Part shown: piece by piece, positions 51,801 to 60,542 of the stretch | How positions within the stretch are numbered: position 1 is the first letter of the stretch | Layout of the letters: every line of letters begins with the position of its first letter | Assembly: GCF_013387495.1 (NCBI RefSeq) | Contig: NZ_JABZEE010000038.1 | Coordinates: 62,001-126,000 of the forward strand | Length of the DNA: 64,000 nucleotides | Reading direction: 5' to 3' | DNA from: Streptomyces sp. PKU-EA00015 | GTDB lineage: Bacteria; Actinomycetota; Actinomycetes; Streptomycetales; Streptomycetaceae | The notes under the pieces: generated by a model | The model's database searches: none | Told to the model about the DNA's origin: nothing | What the model saw: the letters and a program-made list of their open reading frames with translations, nothing else | Translations under genes and position numbers: made by a program

Positions 51801-52799
51801 ATGTTCCCGGCCGGCCTCCACATCAGCCGCCGTCGTGCCCTCGCGGGGTCGGCGGCCGCTCTCGTCGCCCTCGGGCTGCTGCTCTGGTGGCTGCTGCCGA
51901 TCGGGCGGACGTCGCCGAGCGGGGAGCTCACCTTCAGCACGGGGTCGCGCAGCGGCGTCTACCAGCGCTACGGCGTGCTTCTGGAGCAGGCGCTGGCCAA
52001 GGACATGCCCGATGTGGAGATCGACCTGATCACCAGCGAGGGCTCGCAGCAGAACCTCGCGCGCGTGGCGTCCGGCGAGGCGGACTTCACCATCGCCACG
52101 GCCGACGCGGTCGCCAAGTACAAGCGGGAGGGTCTGCCCGGCGCCGACAGGCTGCGCGGCTGCGCGCGGCTCTACGACGACTACGTGCATCTGATCGTGC
52201 CGCAGAAGTCGCCGGTCTCGTCGGTGGGAGACCTGCGGGGCAAGGTGGTGGGCGTCGGCCAGCAGGGGTCGGGTGTCCGGCTCGTCGCCGACCGGTTGAT
52301 GACCGCGGCGGGTCTCGATCCGGAGCGGGACATCACGCCCGTCCCCGCCGGGATCGACACCATGCCCGGGCGGCTGGAGAACGGCAGCCTCGACGCGTTC
52401 TTCTGGTCGGGCGGCCTGCCCACGAGCACCATCCAGGAACTGTCCGAGCGGTTCGACGTGCGGCTGGTCCCGCTGGAACCGGAGCTCGTCGACAAACTGC
52501 ACGCCACAGGCGACACGACCAGCTACTACCGCTCCGCCGTGATGCCGGCGGACGCGTACATGCAGGCGCAGGGCGGGACGCCCGTGTCCACCGTGGCGGT
52601 CGCGAACCTCCTCGTGACCACGGAACGGACGGACGCGGCGATGACGGAGGGCTTCACGCGGACGGTGATCGACAGCCGCGATCACATCGGCAACACGGTG
52701 CACCCGGCCCAGCTGGTGGATCTGCGCACCGCGGTCTACACGGCCCCGTTGCCTCTCCACGAGGGCGCCCGGCGCTACTACCGGTCGGCCAAGCCGTAG
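51801..52799 (+). CDS. TAXI family TRAP-type solute-binding protein
   Basis: 332 residues. An N-terminal hydrophobic helix (SAAALVALGLLLWWLLP, about residues 20-36) anchors or exports it; the rest is a periplasmic-type binding protein of the TAXI family: LTFSTGSRSGVYQRYG, EGSQQNLARVASGEADFTIATADAV, DYVHLIVPQKSPVSSVGDLRGKVVGVGQQGSGVR, and DAFFWSGGLPTSTIQELS. In other bacteria TAXI proteins deliver carboxylates (for example glutamate) to TRAP permeases. No permease genes are nearby; glu ABC genes are 2.5 kb away. ATG at 51801 with GCAGGA seven bases upstream. It convergently faces the two-component genes. Confidence 0.85.
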   Translation: MFPAGLHISRRRALAGSAAALVALGLLLWWLLPIGRTSPSGELTFSTGSRSGVYQRYGVLLEQALAKDMPDVEIDLITSEGSQQNLARVASGEADFTIATADAVAKYKREGLPGADRLRGCARLYDDYVHLIVPQKSPVSSVGDLRGKVVGVGQQGSGVRLVADRLMTAAGLDPERDITPVPAGIDTMPGRLENGSLDAFFWSGGLPTSTIQELSERFDVRLVPLEPELVDKLHATGDTTSYYRSAVMPADAYMQAQGGTPVSTVAVANLLVTTERTDAAMTEGFTRTVIDSRDHIGNTVHPAQLVDLRTAVYTAPLPLHEGARRYYRSAKP

Positions 52800-52808
52800 C
52801 CGTCCGGG

Positions 52809-52837
52809 GGCCGGGAGGCGGGCAACACCGCCCGGCC
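52809..52837. terminator. Hairpin terminator between TAXI gene and histidine kinase
   Basis: GGCCG...GGCGG and CCGCC-CGGCC form a bulged GC-rich stem around a short loop, ending at the histidine kinase stop codon. Confidence 0.6.
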
Positions 52838-54232
52838 TCAGCCGCCCGGCGGCGTGCGCGGCACCCTCACCGTCACGCGCAGGCCGTGCGGCTCGTGGTG
52901 GGCGTAGTCGATCGAGCCGCCGCCCGCCATCAGCAGCGCGCGGGCGATGGAGAGCCCGAGGCCCGACCCCTTCACGTTCTGGTGGCGGCCGCTGCGCCAG
53001 AAGCGGTCGCCGATACGGGACAGTTCCTCGTCCGTCAGCCCCGGGCCGCCGTCCGTCACCACGACCGTGGACGCGGTGCCGTTCGACGTGACGTCGACGG
53101 CGACCGACTCCCCGCGCGGAGTGAATTTCAGGGCGTTGTCGATCACCGCGTCCAGGGCGCTGGAGAGCGCGACCGGGTCCACCCACGCGGTGACGGGCGC
53201 CGTGTCCCCACCCAGCAGGACTCCCTTCTCCTCCGCGAGCGGCCGCCATGCCGCGACCCGCTCGGCGGCCAGCTCGCCGATGTCGGTCAGCTGGAGGTCG
53301 GCGGCGGCGTGCTCGGCCAGCGCCAGGTCCAGGAGATCGTCGAGCACCTGGGCGAGACGCTTCCCCTCGGTGCGTACCGAGGCGATCTCCTCGTTGCCCT
53401 CGGGCAGCTCCAGCGCCAGCAGCTCGATGCGCAGCAGGAGGGCGGCCAGGGGGTTGCGCAGCTGATGGGAGGCGTCGGCGACGAAGGCCCTCTGCTGTTC
53501 GAGGACTTCCTCGACGTTGTCGGCCATCTCGTTGAAGGAGCGCGCCAGCCGCCTGAGTTCGGGCGGACCGCCCGCGGCGGCGACCCGCGAGTTCATCCGG
53601 CCCGTGGCGATGTCGTGCGTGGCCGCGTCCAGGACGCGTACGGGCCGCAGCACCCAGCCGGTGAGCCGGAACGCGGCGCCCACGGCGAGCAGCATCGCCG
53701 CGCACTCACCGGCCGCGATGAGCAGCCAGCCCTGCAGCACGCGTGAACGCAGCTGGCCGGTCGGCGAGTCGGTGAACACGACCGCGACGACGTCCCCGTC
53801 CCGGACGACCGGTGAGGCGACGACCAGCCGCTCGCCCCGCTGCCATGGCCAGACCTGCGGCGGGTCCTGGCTGCGCCGGCCGGTGAGCGCCTGCTCGAAG
53901 GCCTCGTGCCCCTCGCCCTCCCCCGGCAGCGTCCAGGTCTGCGGCGCGCGCGCCATGGAGTCCATCTCGCGGTAGAAGACGCCCGCGCGTATGCCGTACG
54001 TGTCGTAATAGCGGTCGAGCTGCTCCTGGAGGGTGGAGCGGCGCTCGTCCGTCACCGACGGCCCCTCCGTGACGAACTGGGCCAGCGCCGCGAAGCGCAC
54101 GGTGTCGTCGATCCGGTCGACGACGACGCGCTGCTGCTGGGCGGCCGCGATGCTCACGGCCAGCGGGAAGCCGAGCGCGAGCAGCACACCGGCCATGAGC
54201 ACGATGAGCAGCGGAAGCAGTCGGGTACGCAC
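52838..54232 (-). CDS. Two-component sensor histidine kinase
   Basis: 464 residues, membrane. First helix LLPLLIVLMAGVLLALGFPLAV, an extracytoplasmic sensor of ~130 residues, second helix WLLIAAGECAAMLLAVGAAFRL, then a HAMP domain, the HisKA helix FVADASHQLRNPLAALL (phosphorylated His), N-box VIDNALKFTPRG, and G-boxes VTDGGPGLTDEELSRIGDRF and GSGLGLSIARALL. GTG at 54232, 15 bases downstream of the response regulator stop, so the two are one operon. The ligand is unknown. From memory a related pair (SCO5784/SCO5785) has been linked to secondary metabolism, which should be checked. Confidence 0.94.
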   Translation of the reverse strand: MRTRLLPLLIVLMAGVLLALGFPLAVSIAAAQQQRVVVDRIDDTVRFAALAQFVTEGPSVTDERRSTLQEQLDRYYDTYGIRAGVFYREMDSMARAPQTWTLPGEGEGHEAFEQALTGRRSQDPPQVWPWQRGERLVVASPVVRDGDVVAVVFTDSPTGQLRSRVLQGWLLIAAGECAAMLLAVGAAFRLTGWVLRPVRVLDAATHDIATGRMNSRVAAAGGPPELRRLARSFNEMADNVEEVLEQQRAFVADASHQLRNPLAALLLRIELLALELPEGNEEIASVRTEGKRLAQVLDDLLDLALAEHAAADLQLTDIGELAAERVAAWRPLAEEKGVLLGGDTAPVTAWVDPVALSSALDAVIDNALKFTPRGESVAVDVTSNGTASTVVVTDGGPGLTDEELSRIGDRFWRSGRHQNVKGSGLGLSIARALLMAGGGSIDYAHHEPHGLRVTVRVPRTPPGG

Positions 54233-54247
54233 CGGGAACGGCCGGCC

Positions 54248-54955
54248 TTACGCCCCGGCGGGCGCGACGAGCCGGTAGCCGACGCCGCGCACGGTCTCGA
54301 TCAGCGCCGGCATGCGCAGCTTGGAGCGCAGGGACGCGACGTGCACCTCCAGCGTGCGGCCGGTCCCTTCCCAGCTGGTGCGCCACACCTCGCTGATGAT
54401 CTGCTCGCGACGGAAGACGACTCCGGGCCGCTGCGCGAGCAGCGCCAGCAGGTCGAACTCCTTGCGCGTGAGCTGGACATCGGAGCCGTCGACGCTGACG
54501 CGCCGGGTGGGCAGTTCGATGACGACCGCGCCGAGCCGCAGGGCGTCGTCGGTCGATCCCTGCGGGGCGTCATCGCCCGCTGTGGTGCGCCGGCTGACGG
54601 CATGGATACGGGCCAGCAGCTCACCGGTGTCGTACGGCTTGACCACGTAGTCGTCGGCGCCGAGGTTGAGCCCGTGGATGCGGGACCGGACGTCCGAACG
54701 CGCGGTCACCATGATCACGGGCGTGGAGGTGAGCTTCCGCAGCTTGCCGCAGACCTGGTAGCCGTCCTGGTCGGGCAGGCCGAGATCGAGGAGCACGACG
54801 CCGAACGGCGGCTTGTCGGGGTGGCTGTCGGGGAGCACGGCCCGCAGCGCCTCCTCGCCGTTGCGGGCGTGGACGACCTGGAACCCGTGCCGCGCGAGCA
54901 CCGCGGACAGGGCAGCAGCGACGTGGTCGTCGTCCTCGACGAGCAGCAGCCTCAT
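54248..54955 (-). CDS. OmpR-family response regulator
   Basis: 235 residues. Receiver domain with the acidic pocket VEDDDHV at the start, the phosphorylated Asp in VVLLDLGLPDQDG (about 54), and the switch Lys in YVVKPYDTGELLARI. The C-terminal wHTH reads TRKEFDLLALLAQRPGVVFRREQIISEVW and TLEVHVASLRSKL, the OmpR/PhoB type. ATG at 54955 (MRLLLVEDD) with AGGGGG upstream. Partner of the sensor kinase 15 bases downstream. Confidence 0.95.
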   Translation of the reverse strand: MRLLLVEDDDHVAAALSAVLARHGFQVVHARNGEEALRAVLPDSHPDKPPFGVVLLDLGLPDQDGYQVCGKLRKLTSTPVIMVTARSDVRSRIHGLNLGADDYVVKPYDTGELLARIHAVSRRTTAGDDAPQGSTDDALRLGAVVIELPTRRVSVDGSDVQLTRKEFDLLALLAQRPGVVFRREQIISEVWRTSWEGTGRTLEVHVASLRSKLRMPALIETVRGVGYRLVAPAGA

Positions 54956-55199
54956 GGGCCCCCTACGTTCATGCGTCATGGTCGTACGGTCGGCGACGCG
55001 GGATCTTGTGGACGTGAGCGTGACAGGGCATTGGCCCGGCACCTAACAGGGCATGAACGCCGATGTCCCCGCACCGAGTCAAGGGGCATCCTGTTACACA
55101 GGGGTTTCCGTTACCCACCCGGTACCCTGATCACCGCCCTGTTCACGCAGAGTGTCCGATTGCGACCGGATCGTTATGCTCAATTTCCCCTCAGATGTA

Positions 55200-55229
55200 A
55201 TGACTGTCGTCGCACTGCGTGCTTAGGGT
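55200..55229 (+). promoter_or_regulatory. Candidate gluA promoter
   Basis: ATGACT (-35-like, 55200-55205) and TAGGGT (-10, 55224-55229) are separated by 18 bp, a HrdB-type arrangement, with transcription predicted near 55236, 25-30 bases before the gluA start. Confidence 0.45.
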
Positions 55230-55263
55230 CCTCTGCAACCGAGGAGGACGGAGCAAGAAGCCG

Positions 55264-56046
55264 ATGAGCGGAGTGTCAGTGACCAAGGGCGACGAAGCCG
55301 TACCCGCTGCGGGCGACCTGGTCGTACTGAGCGACGTGAACAAGCACTTCGGCGCGCTGCATGTGCTCCAGGACATCGACCTGACGATCACGCGCGGCGA
55401 AGTTGTCGTGGTGATCGGACCGTCCGGGTCCGGAAAGTCCACGCTGTGCCGCACGATCAACCGCCTGGAGACGACCGACTCCGGCACCATCATGATCGAT
55501 GGCAAGCCGCTGCCCCAGGAAGGCAAGGAGCTCGCACGGCTCCGCGCCGACGTGGGCATGGTGTTCCAGTCGTTCAACCTGTTCGCGCACAAGACCGTGC
55601 TGGAGAACGTGACGCTCGGCCAGGTCAAGGTGCGCAAGACGGACAAGAAGGCCGCCGTCGAGAAGGCGCGGGCGCTGCTCGACCGGGTGGGGGTCGGCGC
55701 TCAGGCCGACAAGTACCCCGCCCAGCTCTCCGGCGGTCAGCAGCAGCGCGTCGCGATCGCACGGGCGCTGGCGATGGATCCGAAGGTCATGCTCTTCGAC
55801 GAGCCGACGTCGGCTCTCGACCCCGAGATGATCAACGAGGTTCTCGAGGTCATGCAGCAGCTGGCGCGTGACGGGATGACAATGGTGGTCGTCACCCACG
55901 AGATGGGCTTCGCCCGATCCGCCGCGAACCGGGTCGTGTTCATGGCGGACGGCAAGATCGTCGAAGAGGCAACGCCCGAGGAGTTCTTCAGCAACCCGCG
56001 CAGCGACCGGGCCAAGGACTTCCTGTCGAAGATCCTTCACCACTGA
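55264..56046 (+). CDS. gluA: Glutamate ABC transporter ATP-binding protein GluA
   Basis: 260 residues, cytoplasmic ATPase of the polar amino-acid importer. GPSGSGKSTLCRTINRLE (Walker A), MVFQSFNLFAHKTVLENV (Q-loop), LSGGQQQRVAIARALAMDPKVMLFDEPTSALDPEM (signature and Walker B), and VVVTHEMGFAR (H-loop) are all intact. ATG at 55264 is preferred; GTG at 55279 with GGAG five bases upstream is also possible and would remove five residues. Upstream the sequence GAGGAGG is too far from ATG for a strict choice. First gene of gluABCD. Confidence 0.95.
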   Translation: MSGVSVTKGDEAVPAAGDLVVLSDVNKHFGALHVLQDIDLTITRGEVVVVIGPSGSGKSTLCRTINRLETTDSGTIMIDGKPLPQEGKELARLRADVGMVFQSFNLFAHKTVLENVTLGQVKVRKTDKKAAVEKARALLDRVGVGAQADKYPAQLSGGQQQRVAIARALAMDPKVMLFDEPTSALDPEMINEVLEVMQQLARDGMTMVVVTHEMGFARSAANRVVFMADGKIVEEATPEEFFSNPRSDRAKDFLSKILHH

Positions 56047-56097
56047 GTCCTGGATCAGCTGATCCACCACTTCGCGTCAACATAGGGAAGTCACATC

Positions 56098-56940
56098 ATG
56101 AAGCTTCGTAAGGTCACCGCCGCTTCGGCCACCGTCCTCGCGCTCGCCCTGTCGGCCACGGCCTGCGGCTCCGACGGCGGCAAGGACACCGGCTCGGGCG
56201 ACGGCGGCGACAAGAAGATCACCGTCGGCATCAAGTACGACCAGCCCGGCCTCGGCCTGAAGACGCCGGACGGCAAGTTCACCGGTTTCGACGTCGACGT
56301 CGCCAAGTACGTCGCCAAGGAGCTTGGTTACGCCGAGGGCGACATCGAGTTCAAGGAGACGAAGAGCGCCGACCGCGAGACCGCGCTGGCCCGCGGCGAC
56401 GTGGACTTCATCGCCGCCACGTACTCGATCACCGACGAGCGCAAGCAGAAGGTCGACTTCGCCGGCCCGTACCTGCTCGCCCACCAGGACCTGCTGATCC
56501 GCGCCGACGACAACATCAGCAAGGGTGACGACCTCAACGGCAAGAAGCTCTGCTCGGTCACCGGTTCCACGTCCGCGCAGAACGTGAAGAAGGACTTCGC
56601 GCCGAAGGCCCAGCTGAAGCAGTACGGCACCTACTCCCAGTGCCTCGGCGCCCTCCAGAGCGGCGCCGTCGACGCGCTCACCACCGACGACTCGATCCTC
56701 GCCGGCTACGCCTCCCAGGACCAGTACAAGGGCAAGTTCAAGATCGCCGGCCTCAAGCTGAGCAACGAGAACTACGGCATCGGCGTCAAGAAGGGCGACG
56801 CCGAGATGGTCAAGAAGATCAACGCCGCCCTCGAGAAGATGGTCCAGGACAAGTCCTGGGACGCGGCCGTGAAGGCCAACTTCGGCCCGGCCAACTACCA
56901 GAACGAGCCCGCCCCGAAGATCGGCAACATCGTCAAGTGA
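56098..56940 (+). CDS. gluB: Glutamate-binding lipoprotein GluB
   Basis: 280 residues, extracellular substrate-binding lipoprotein of the GluABCD importer. The signal peptide and lipobox are at ATVLALALSATACG (the lipid-modified Cys follows SATA), followed by a Gly/Asp/Ser linker. Binding protein family 3 motifs: GLKTPDGKFTGFDVDVAKYVAKELG and KQKVDFAGPYLLAHQDLLI, then CSVTGSTSAQNVKKDFA. ATG at 56098, 51 bases after gluA. A 12-bp hairpin follows its stop. Confidence 0.95.
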   Translation: MKLRKVTAASATVLALALSATACGSDGGKDTGSGDGGDKKITVGIKYDQPGLGLKTPDGKFTGFDVDVAKYVAKELGYAEGDIEFKETKSADRETALARGDVDFIAATYSITDERKQKVDFAGPYLLAHQDLLIRADDNISKGDDLNGKKLCSVTGSTSAQNVKKDFAPKAQLKQYGTYSQCLGALQSGAVDALTTDDSILAGYASQDQYKGKFKIAGLKLSNENYGIGVKKGDAEMVKKINAALEKMVQDKSWDAAVKANFGPANYQNEPAPKIGNIVK

Positions 56941-56954
56941 AGCAGGGCTGACGA

Positions 56955-56982
56955 GGCGCGCCGCCGCTGACGGCGGCGCGCC
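56955..56982 (+). terminator. Stem-loop between gluB and gluC
   Basis: A perfect 12-bp stem (GGCGCGCCGCCG, 56955-56966, with 56971-56982) and CTGA loop, 15 bases after the gluB stop. It likely attenuates or stabilises the transcript so that the binding protein is made in excess over the permeases. Confidence 0.75.
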
Positions 56983-57014
56983 GGGCCCTCCCACACGCGG
57001 AAGCGCGGGAGATC

Positions 57015-57683
57015 GTGTTCGACTTTCTTGAAGGTTACGACTTGCTCGGGGCGTTCTGGATGACGGTGAAACTCACCGTCCTCTCCGGAATCGGCTCCCT
57101 GGTGCTCGGCACCGTCCTCGCCGCGATGCGAGTGAGCCCGGTGCCTCTGATGCGCGCGTTCGGCACGGTCTATGTGAACGTGGTCCGGAACATCCCCCTG
57201 ACGGTGATCATCGTCTTCTCCTCGGTCGGTCTCGCCGACACCCTCGGAATGACCCTGGGGGTTCCCGACGACTTCGAGGCTCTGCCGTTCCGGCTGGCTG
57301 TCCTCGGGCTCTCGGTCTACACCGCGGCCTTCGTCTGCGAAGCCGTGCGGTCCGGCATCAACACCGTGCCGGTCGGACAGGCGGAGGCGGCACGCGCTCT
57401 CGGTCTGAGCTTCACGCAGGTCCTGACGACCATCGTGCTCCCGCAGGCCTTCCGCTCGGTCATTGGTCCACTCACGAACGTGCTGATCGCGCTCACCAAG
57501 AACACCACCGTCGCTGCGGCCATCGGCGTCGCGGAGGCGGCTCTCCTGATGAAGGAGATGATCGAGAACGAGGCACAGCTGGTCCTCATCTCGGCGGTCT
57601 TCGCCTTCGGCTTCGTGGTTCTCACCCTTCCCACCGGACTCATCCTCGGCTGGGTCGGCAAGCGCATGGCGGTGAAGCGATGA
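57015..57683 (+). CDS. gluC: Glutamate ABC transporter permease GluC
   Basis: 222 residues, membrane. Polar amino-acid permease of the His/Glu family: LLGAFWMTVKLTVLSGIGSLVLGTVLAAMRVSPV, FGTVYVNVVRNIPLTVIIVF, YTAAFVCEAVRSGINTVPVGQAEAARALGLSFTQVLTTIVLPQAFR (the EAA loop that contacts the ATPase). About five transmembrane segments. GTG at 57015. Its stop overlaps the gluD start (ATGA). Confidence 0.95.
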   Translation: MFDFLEGYDLLGAFWMTVKLTVLSGIGSLVLGTVLAAMRVSPVPLMRAFGTVYVNVVRNIPLTVIIVFSSVGLADTLGMTLGVPDDFEALPFRLAVLGLSVYTAAFVCEAVRSGINTVPVGQAEAARALGLSFTQVLTTIVLPQAFRSVIGPLTNVLIALTKNTTVAAAIGVAEAALLMKEMIENEAQLVLISAVFAFGFVVLTLPTGLILGWVGKRMAVKR

Positions 57684-58585
57684 CGTCCGTCCTCTACGAC
57701 GCTCCGGGCCCCCGGGCCAAGCGCCGCAACATCGTCTACACGGTCGCCTTCCTCGCCGTGCTCGTGCTGGGCATCTGGTGGGTCCTGAGCGTCCTGGGCG
57801 ACAACGGGCAGCTCGAGTCGTCCCTGTGGAAGCCGTTCACCGAGGCTCAGGCCTGGACGACCTATCTCCTGCCCGGCCTCGGCAACACGCTGAAGGCAGC
57901 AGCCCTCGCCATGGTCATCGCGCTTCCGCTGGGTGCGGTCTTCGGCATCGCCCGGCTCTCCGACCACCGCTGGGTCCGCGTCCCCGCCGGGGTCGTCGTG
58001 GAATTCTTCCGCGCCATCCCGGTCCTCCTCCTGATGCTGTTCGCGAACCAGCTCTACGCGAACTCCGACGCCATCAGCAGCGACATCCGCCCGCTGTACG
58101 CCGTGGTCACCGGCCTCGTGCTGTACAACGCGTCGGTCCTCGCAGAGGTCGTCCGCGCAGGCATCCTGTCGCTGCCCAAGGGCCAGACGGAGGCCGCCAA
58201 GGCGATCGGCCTGCGCAAGGGCCAGACGATGACGAGCGTCCTGCTCCCCCAGTCCGTGACCGCGATGCTGCCCGCACTGGTCTCCCAGCTTGTCGTGATC
58301 GTCAAGGACACCGCGCTCGGCGGCGCGCTGCTGGCCTTCACCGAGCTGCTCAGCGCTCAGAGCACGCTGGCCGCGAACTACGCGAACACCATCCCGAGCT
58401 TCATCGTCGTCGCGGTGATCTTCATCCTCCTCAACCTCCTGCTCACGACCTTCGCCTCCTGGCTGGAGGGCAGGCTGCGACGGGGCAAGAAGAGCACGGG
58501 CGCGGTCCTGACCGCACCCGGCGGCGCGGAGGAGCCCGTCGGGGAGCCCGGAGTCGCCAAGACCGACAACGGGCGGGCTGTCTGA
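57680..58585 (+). CDS. gluD: Glutamate ABC transporter permease GluD
   Basis: 301 residues, membrane. Starts with an Arg-rich N-terminus, then hydrophobic segments (VYTVAFLAVLVLGIWWVLSVLG and later), the permease block WTTYLLPGLGNTLKAAALAMVIALPLGAVFGIARLSD and the EAA loop EVVRAGILSLPKGQTEAAKAIGLRKGQTMTSVLLPQ. ATG at 57680 overlaps the gluC stop by 4 bases, indicating coupling. Ends in a hairpin terminator at 58610. Confidence 0.95.
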   Translation: MTSVLYDAPGPRAKRRNIVYTVAFLAVLVLGIWWVLSVLGDNGQLESSLWKPFTEAQAWTTYLLPGLGNTLKAAALAMVIALPLGAVFGIARLSDHRWVRVPAGVVVEFFRAIPVLLLMLFANQLYANSDAISSDIRPLYAVVTGLVLYNASVLAEVVRAGILSLPKGQTEAAKAIGLRKGQTMTSVLLPQSVTAMLPALVSQLVVIVKDTALGGALLAFTELLSAQSTLAANYANTIPSFIVVAVIFILLNLLLTTFASWLEGRLRRGKKSTGAVLTAPGGAEEPVGEPGVAKTDNGRAV

Positions 58586-58609
58586 CGGTTCATCGGATGT
58601 CCGACCGCT

Positions 58610-58641
58610 GAGGGGCGGTGGCCATATGGCCGCCGCCCCTC
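58610..58641. terminator. Hairpin terminator after gluD
   Basis: GAGGGGCGGTGGCC (58610-58623) pairs with 58628-58641 through 14 bp including one G-T pair, ATAT loop. It ends the glu operon before the monooxygenase gene. Confidence 0.85.
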
Positions 58642-58760
58642 GCCGCACCCCGGTGTCGCTTGACGCAGGCAGCGGCAGTGAGTTGCATACGTTCTGTGAT
58701 CGCGCACCGGGCTCCCTCCGCACCTCTTCGCATGACCCTTCGCGCCCGAGGAGTCACCTC

Positions 58761-60356
58761 GTGGACCCGGTGATCGTGGTCGGGGCGGGCCCGGTCGGCC
58801 TGGCCCTGTCCCTGGCCCTCGCGTCCCAGGGCGTCCCCTCCGTCGTGCTCGACGAGAGCAACGGAAAAAACGAGCCGCGGCCCGCCCGCACCGTCGTCCT
58901 GCGCGCGGACACGGCCGCCCTGGTGGAACGGCTCGGCTGCGGCACCCTGCGTGACGAGGGCGTCCGCTGGACGGGGTGGCGGTCGATGCGGCGCAGGCAG
59001 GAGGTGCGGCACCTGCCTCTCGGCGATGGCCTCACACCCGCTCCGCTGCACATCTCGCAGCACGCGCTCACCCGCGGCCTGCGGGACGCGGTCACCGAGC
59101 AGCGCCTCGTACGGCTCGTCACCGACAGCCGCCTCGACTCGCTGGAGCAGGACGGCAGCGGCATCACCGCGCACAGCCGCGGGCCCTCGGGCACCTGGTG
59201 GCGGGGCAGTCATCTCGTCGGCTGCGACGGCGCCAGGTCGACGGTCCGCAAGCTCCTCGGCATCCGCTTCCCCGGCCGTACGGCGGTGGAACGCCATGCG
59301 GTGGCCGCCCTGCGCACCGAACTCCCCTGGTCCGGCGAGGCGTTGCTGCACCGCCGTCCTCCGTGGCCGTCGGGGGGTGCCGAGGTCGTCGCGCGCCCCC
59401 TGCCGGACGGCGTGTGGCGCCTGGACTGGCTGCTGCCGCCGCGCGGCGAACTGGTCACCCCGGAGGCGCTGGTGGCCCGGGTGCGGGACACCCTGGCGGG
59501 CTGGTGCGGCAACACCCCGCCGTACGAGCTGATCGACACCGGCGTCTACACCCTTCACCACCGACTGGCCCGCCGCTGGCGCGTCGACCGGGCCTTCCTC
59601 GCCGGCGATGCCGCGCATCTGCTCGGTGCGCTCGGCACGCAGGGGGTCGACGAGGGGCTGCGGGACATCGGCAACCTGGCCTGGAAGCTGGCTCAGGCCT
59701 GGCACCACGGGGCCTCCGACACCCTGTTGGACAGCTACCAGGACGAGCGCCGCACCGCCGTCGCCGCACGGCTTCGCGCCGCCGACCAGTCGCTGCCGAT
59801 ACTGCGCAGCGGCAGCGGTCTGCGGACCTACCTGCCAGGAGCAGCGCGTGGCCACGACACGATGCTCACCGACGGCCACCTCGGTCAGGGCGCGCTCGGC
59901 GCGCCCCCCGTCTACGGCCACTCGGTGCTCACACCCGAGCCGGTGACCCCGTCGGCCGCTGTCGCCACCGACGCGGGTGCCCCCGTCGAGGACGTGCGGG
60001 TGACGGCTCCTGACGGGACGGCCGCACGTCTGTGGGACCGGCTGGGGCAGGGGCGCCTCCTCGTCGTCCTCGTCGCGCCGGGCACCGGCGTGTGGGACCG
60101 GCGGCACTGGGTGAGCGCCGGGGTGATGCCGAGGCTGGCGGAGGCCGTCGCCGGGCTTCCGGTCCCGGCGGAGCTGCTGGTAACGGAGAGCTATCCGGGT
60201 GCGGCGGCGCACACGGTGCTGCTCGTCCGGCCGGACGGGCATCTGGCGGCCGCGTTCGCCGGTGTACGGCCCGCCGAGCTGCACGCGGCGGCGGACACGG
60301 TCCGCGGCGGCGCACCGTCCACAGCTCGCGCCGGCCGCACTGCGGACATCAATTGA
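58761..60356 (+). CDS. FAD-dependent monooxygenase (PheA/TfdB type)
   Basis: 531 residues. Aromatic-ring hydroxylase of the flavoprotein monooxygenase family: VVGAGPVGLALSLALASQG (dinucleotide-binding, residues 5-23), ARTVVLRADTAALVERLG, LVGCDGARSTVRKLLGIRFPG, and AFLAGDAAHLLGALGTQGVDEGLRDIGNLAWKL (the GD motif). A thioredoxin-like C-terminal region follows (LLVVLVAPGTGVWDRRHWV...AELLVTES), as in phenol hydroxylases. GTG at 58761 has GAGGAG seven bases upstream; an in-frame start at 58626 falls inside the gluD terminator. Substrate unknown; its stop overlaps the promoter of the cysteine genes. Confidence 0.9.
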   Translation: MDPVIVVGAGPVGLALSLALASQGVPSVVLDESNGKNEPRPARTVVLRADTAALVERLGCGTLRDEGVRWTGWRSMRRRQEVRHLPLGDGLTPAPLHISQHALTRGLRDAVTEQRLVRLVTDSRLDSLEQDGSGITAHSRGPSGTWWRGSHLVGCDGARSTVRKLLGIRFPGRTAVERHAVAALRTELPWSGEALLHRRPPWPSGGAEVVARPLPDGVWRLDWLLPPRGELVTPEALVARVRDTLAGWCGNTPPYELIDTGVYTLHHRLARRWRVDRAFLAGDAAHLLGALGTQGVDEGLRDIGNLAWKLAQAWHHGASDTLLDSYQDERRTAVAARLRAADQSLPILRSGSGLRTYLPGAARGHDTMLTDGHLGQGALGAPPVYGHSVLTPEPVTPSAAVATDAGAPVEDVRVTAPDGTAARLWDRLGQGRLLVVLVAPGTGVWDRRHWVSAGVMPRLAEAVAGLPVPAELLVTESYPGAAAHTVLLVRPDGHLAAAFAGVRPAELHAAADTVRGGAPSTARAGRTADIN

Positions 60357-60381
60357 CCCTCGCGGGTGCACATGGTGTACT
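60353..60381 (+). promoter_or_regulatory. Candidate promoter for the cysteine leader operon
   Basis: TTGACC (60353-60358) and TGTACT (60376-60381) separated by 17 bp, a good HrdB-type promoter overlapping the monooxygenase stop codon. Transcription would start near 60388, about 40 bases before the leader ATG. Confidence 0.55.
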
Positions 60382-60427
60382 CCGGATCGTGACCGACACC
60401 GATGTGCGCCTGTGGCGGAGGGTCCAT

Positions 60428-60475
60428 ATGGACCTCGTCCGCTACGCGGGCTGCGTGTGTCGCCCGTCCTGCTGA
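60428..60475 (+). CDS. Cysteine-rich regulatory leader peptide
   Basis: A 15-codon ORF, MDLVRYAGCVCRPSC, ending TGA at 60475, with GGAGGGTCCAT upstream (GGAGG seven bases before ATG). Three of its last seven codons are Cys (TGC, TGT, TGC). It precedes the cysteine dioxygenase and rhodanese genes by 67 bases, so translation of the Cys codons can sense the supply of Cys-tRNA. Small leaders of this type (ending CRPSC or CxC) precede sulphur genes in many actinobacteria, and polycysteine leader ORFs in mycobacteria respond to cysteine; the regulatory mechanism here is inferred. Confidence 0.75.
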   Translation: MDLVRYAGCVCRPSC

Positions 60476-60542
60476 ATCGCCTTCCCCGCGCCGTGGCCTG
60501 CTGTGCCCGCGCGCTCTCCAGCGAACTTCCAGGACGGTATCC

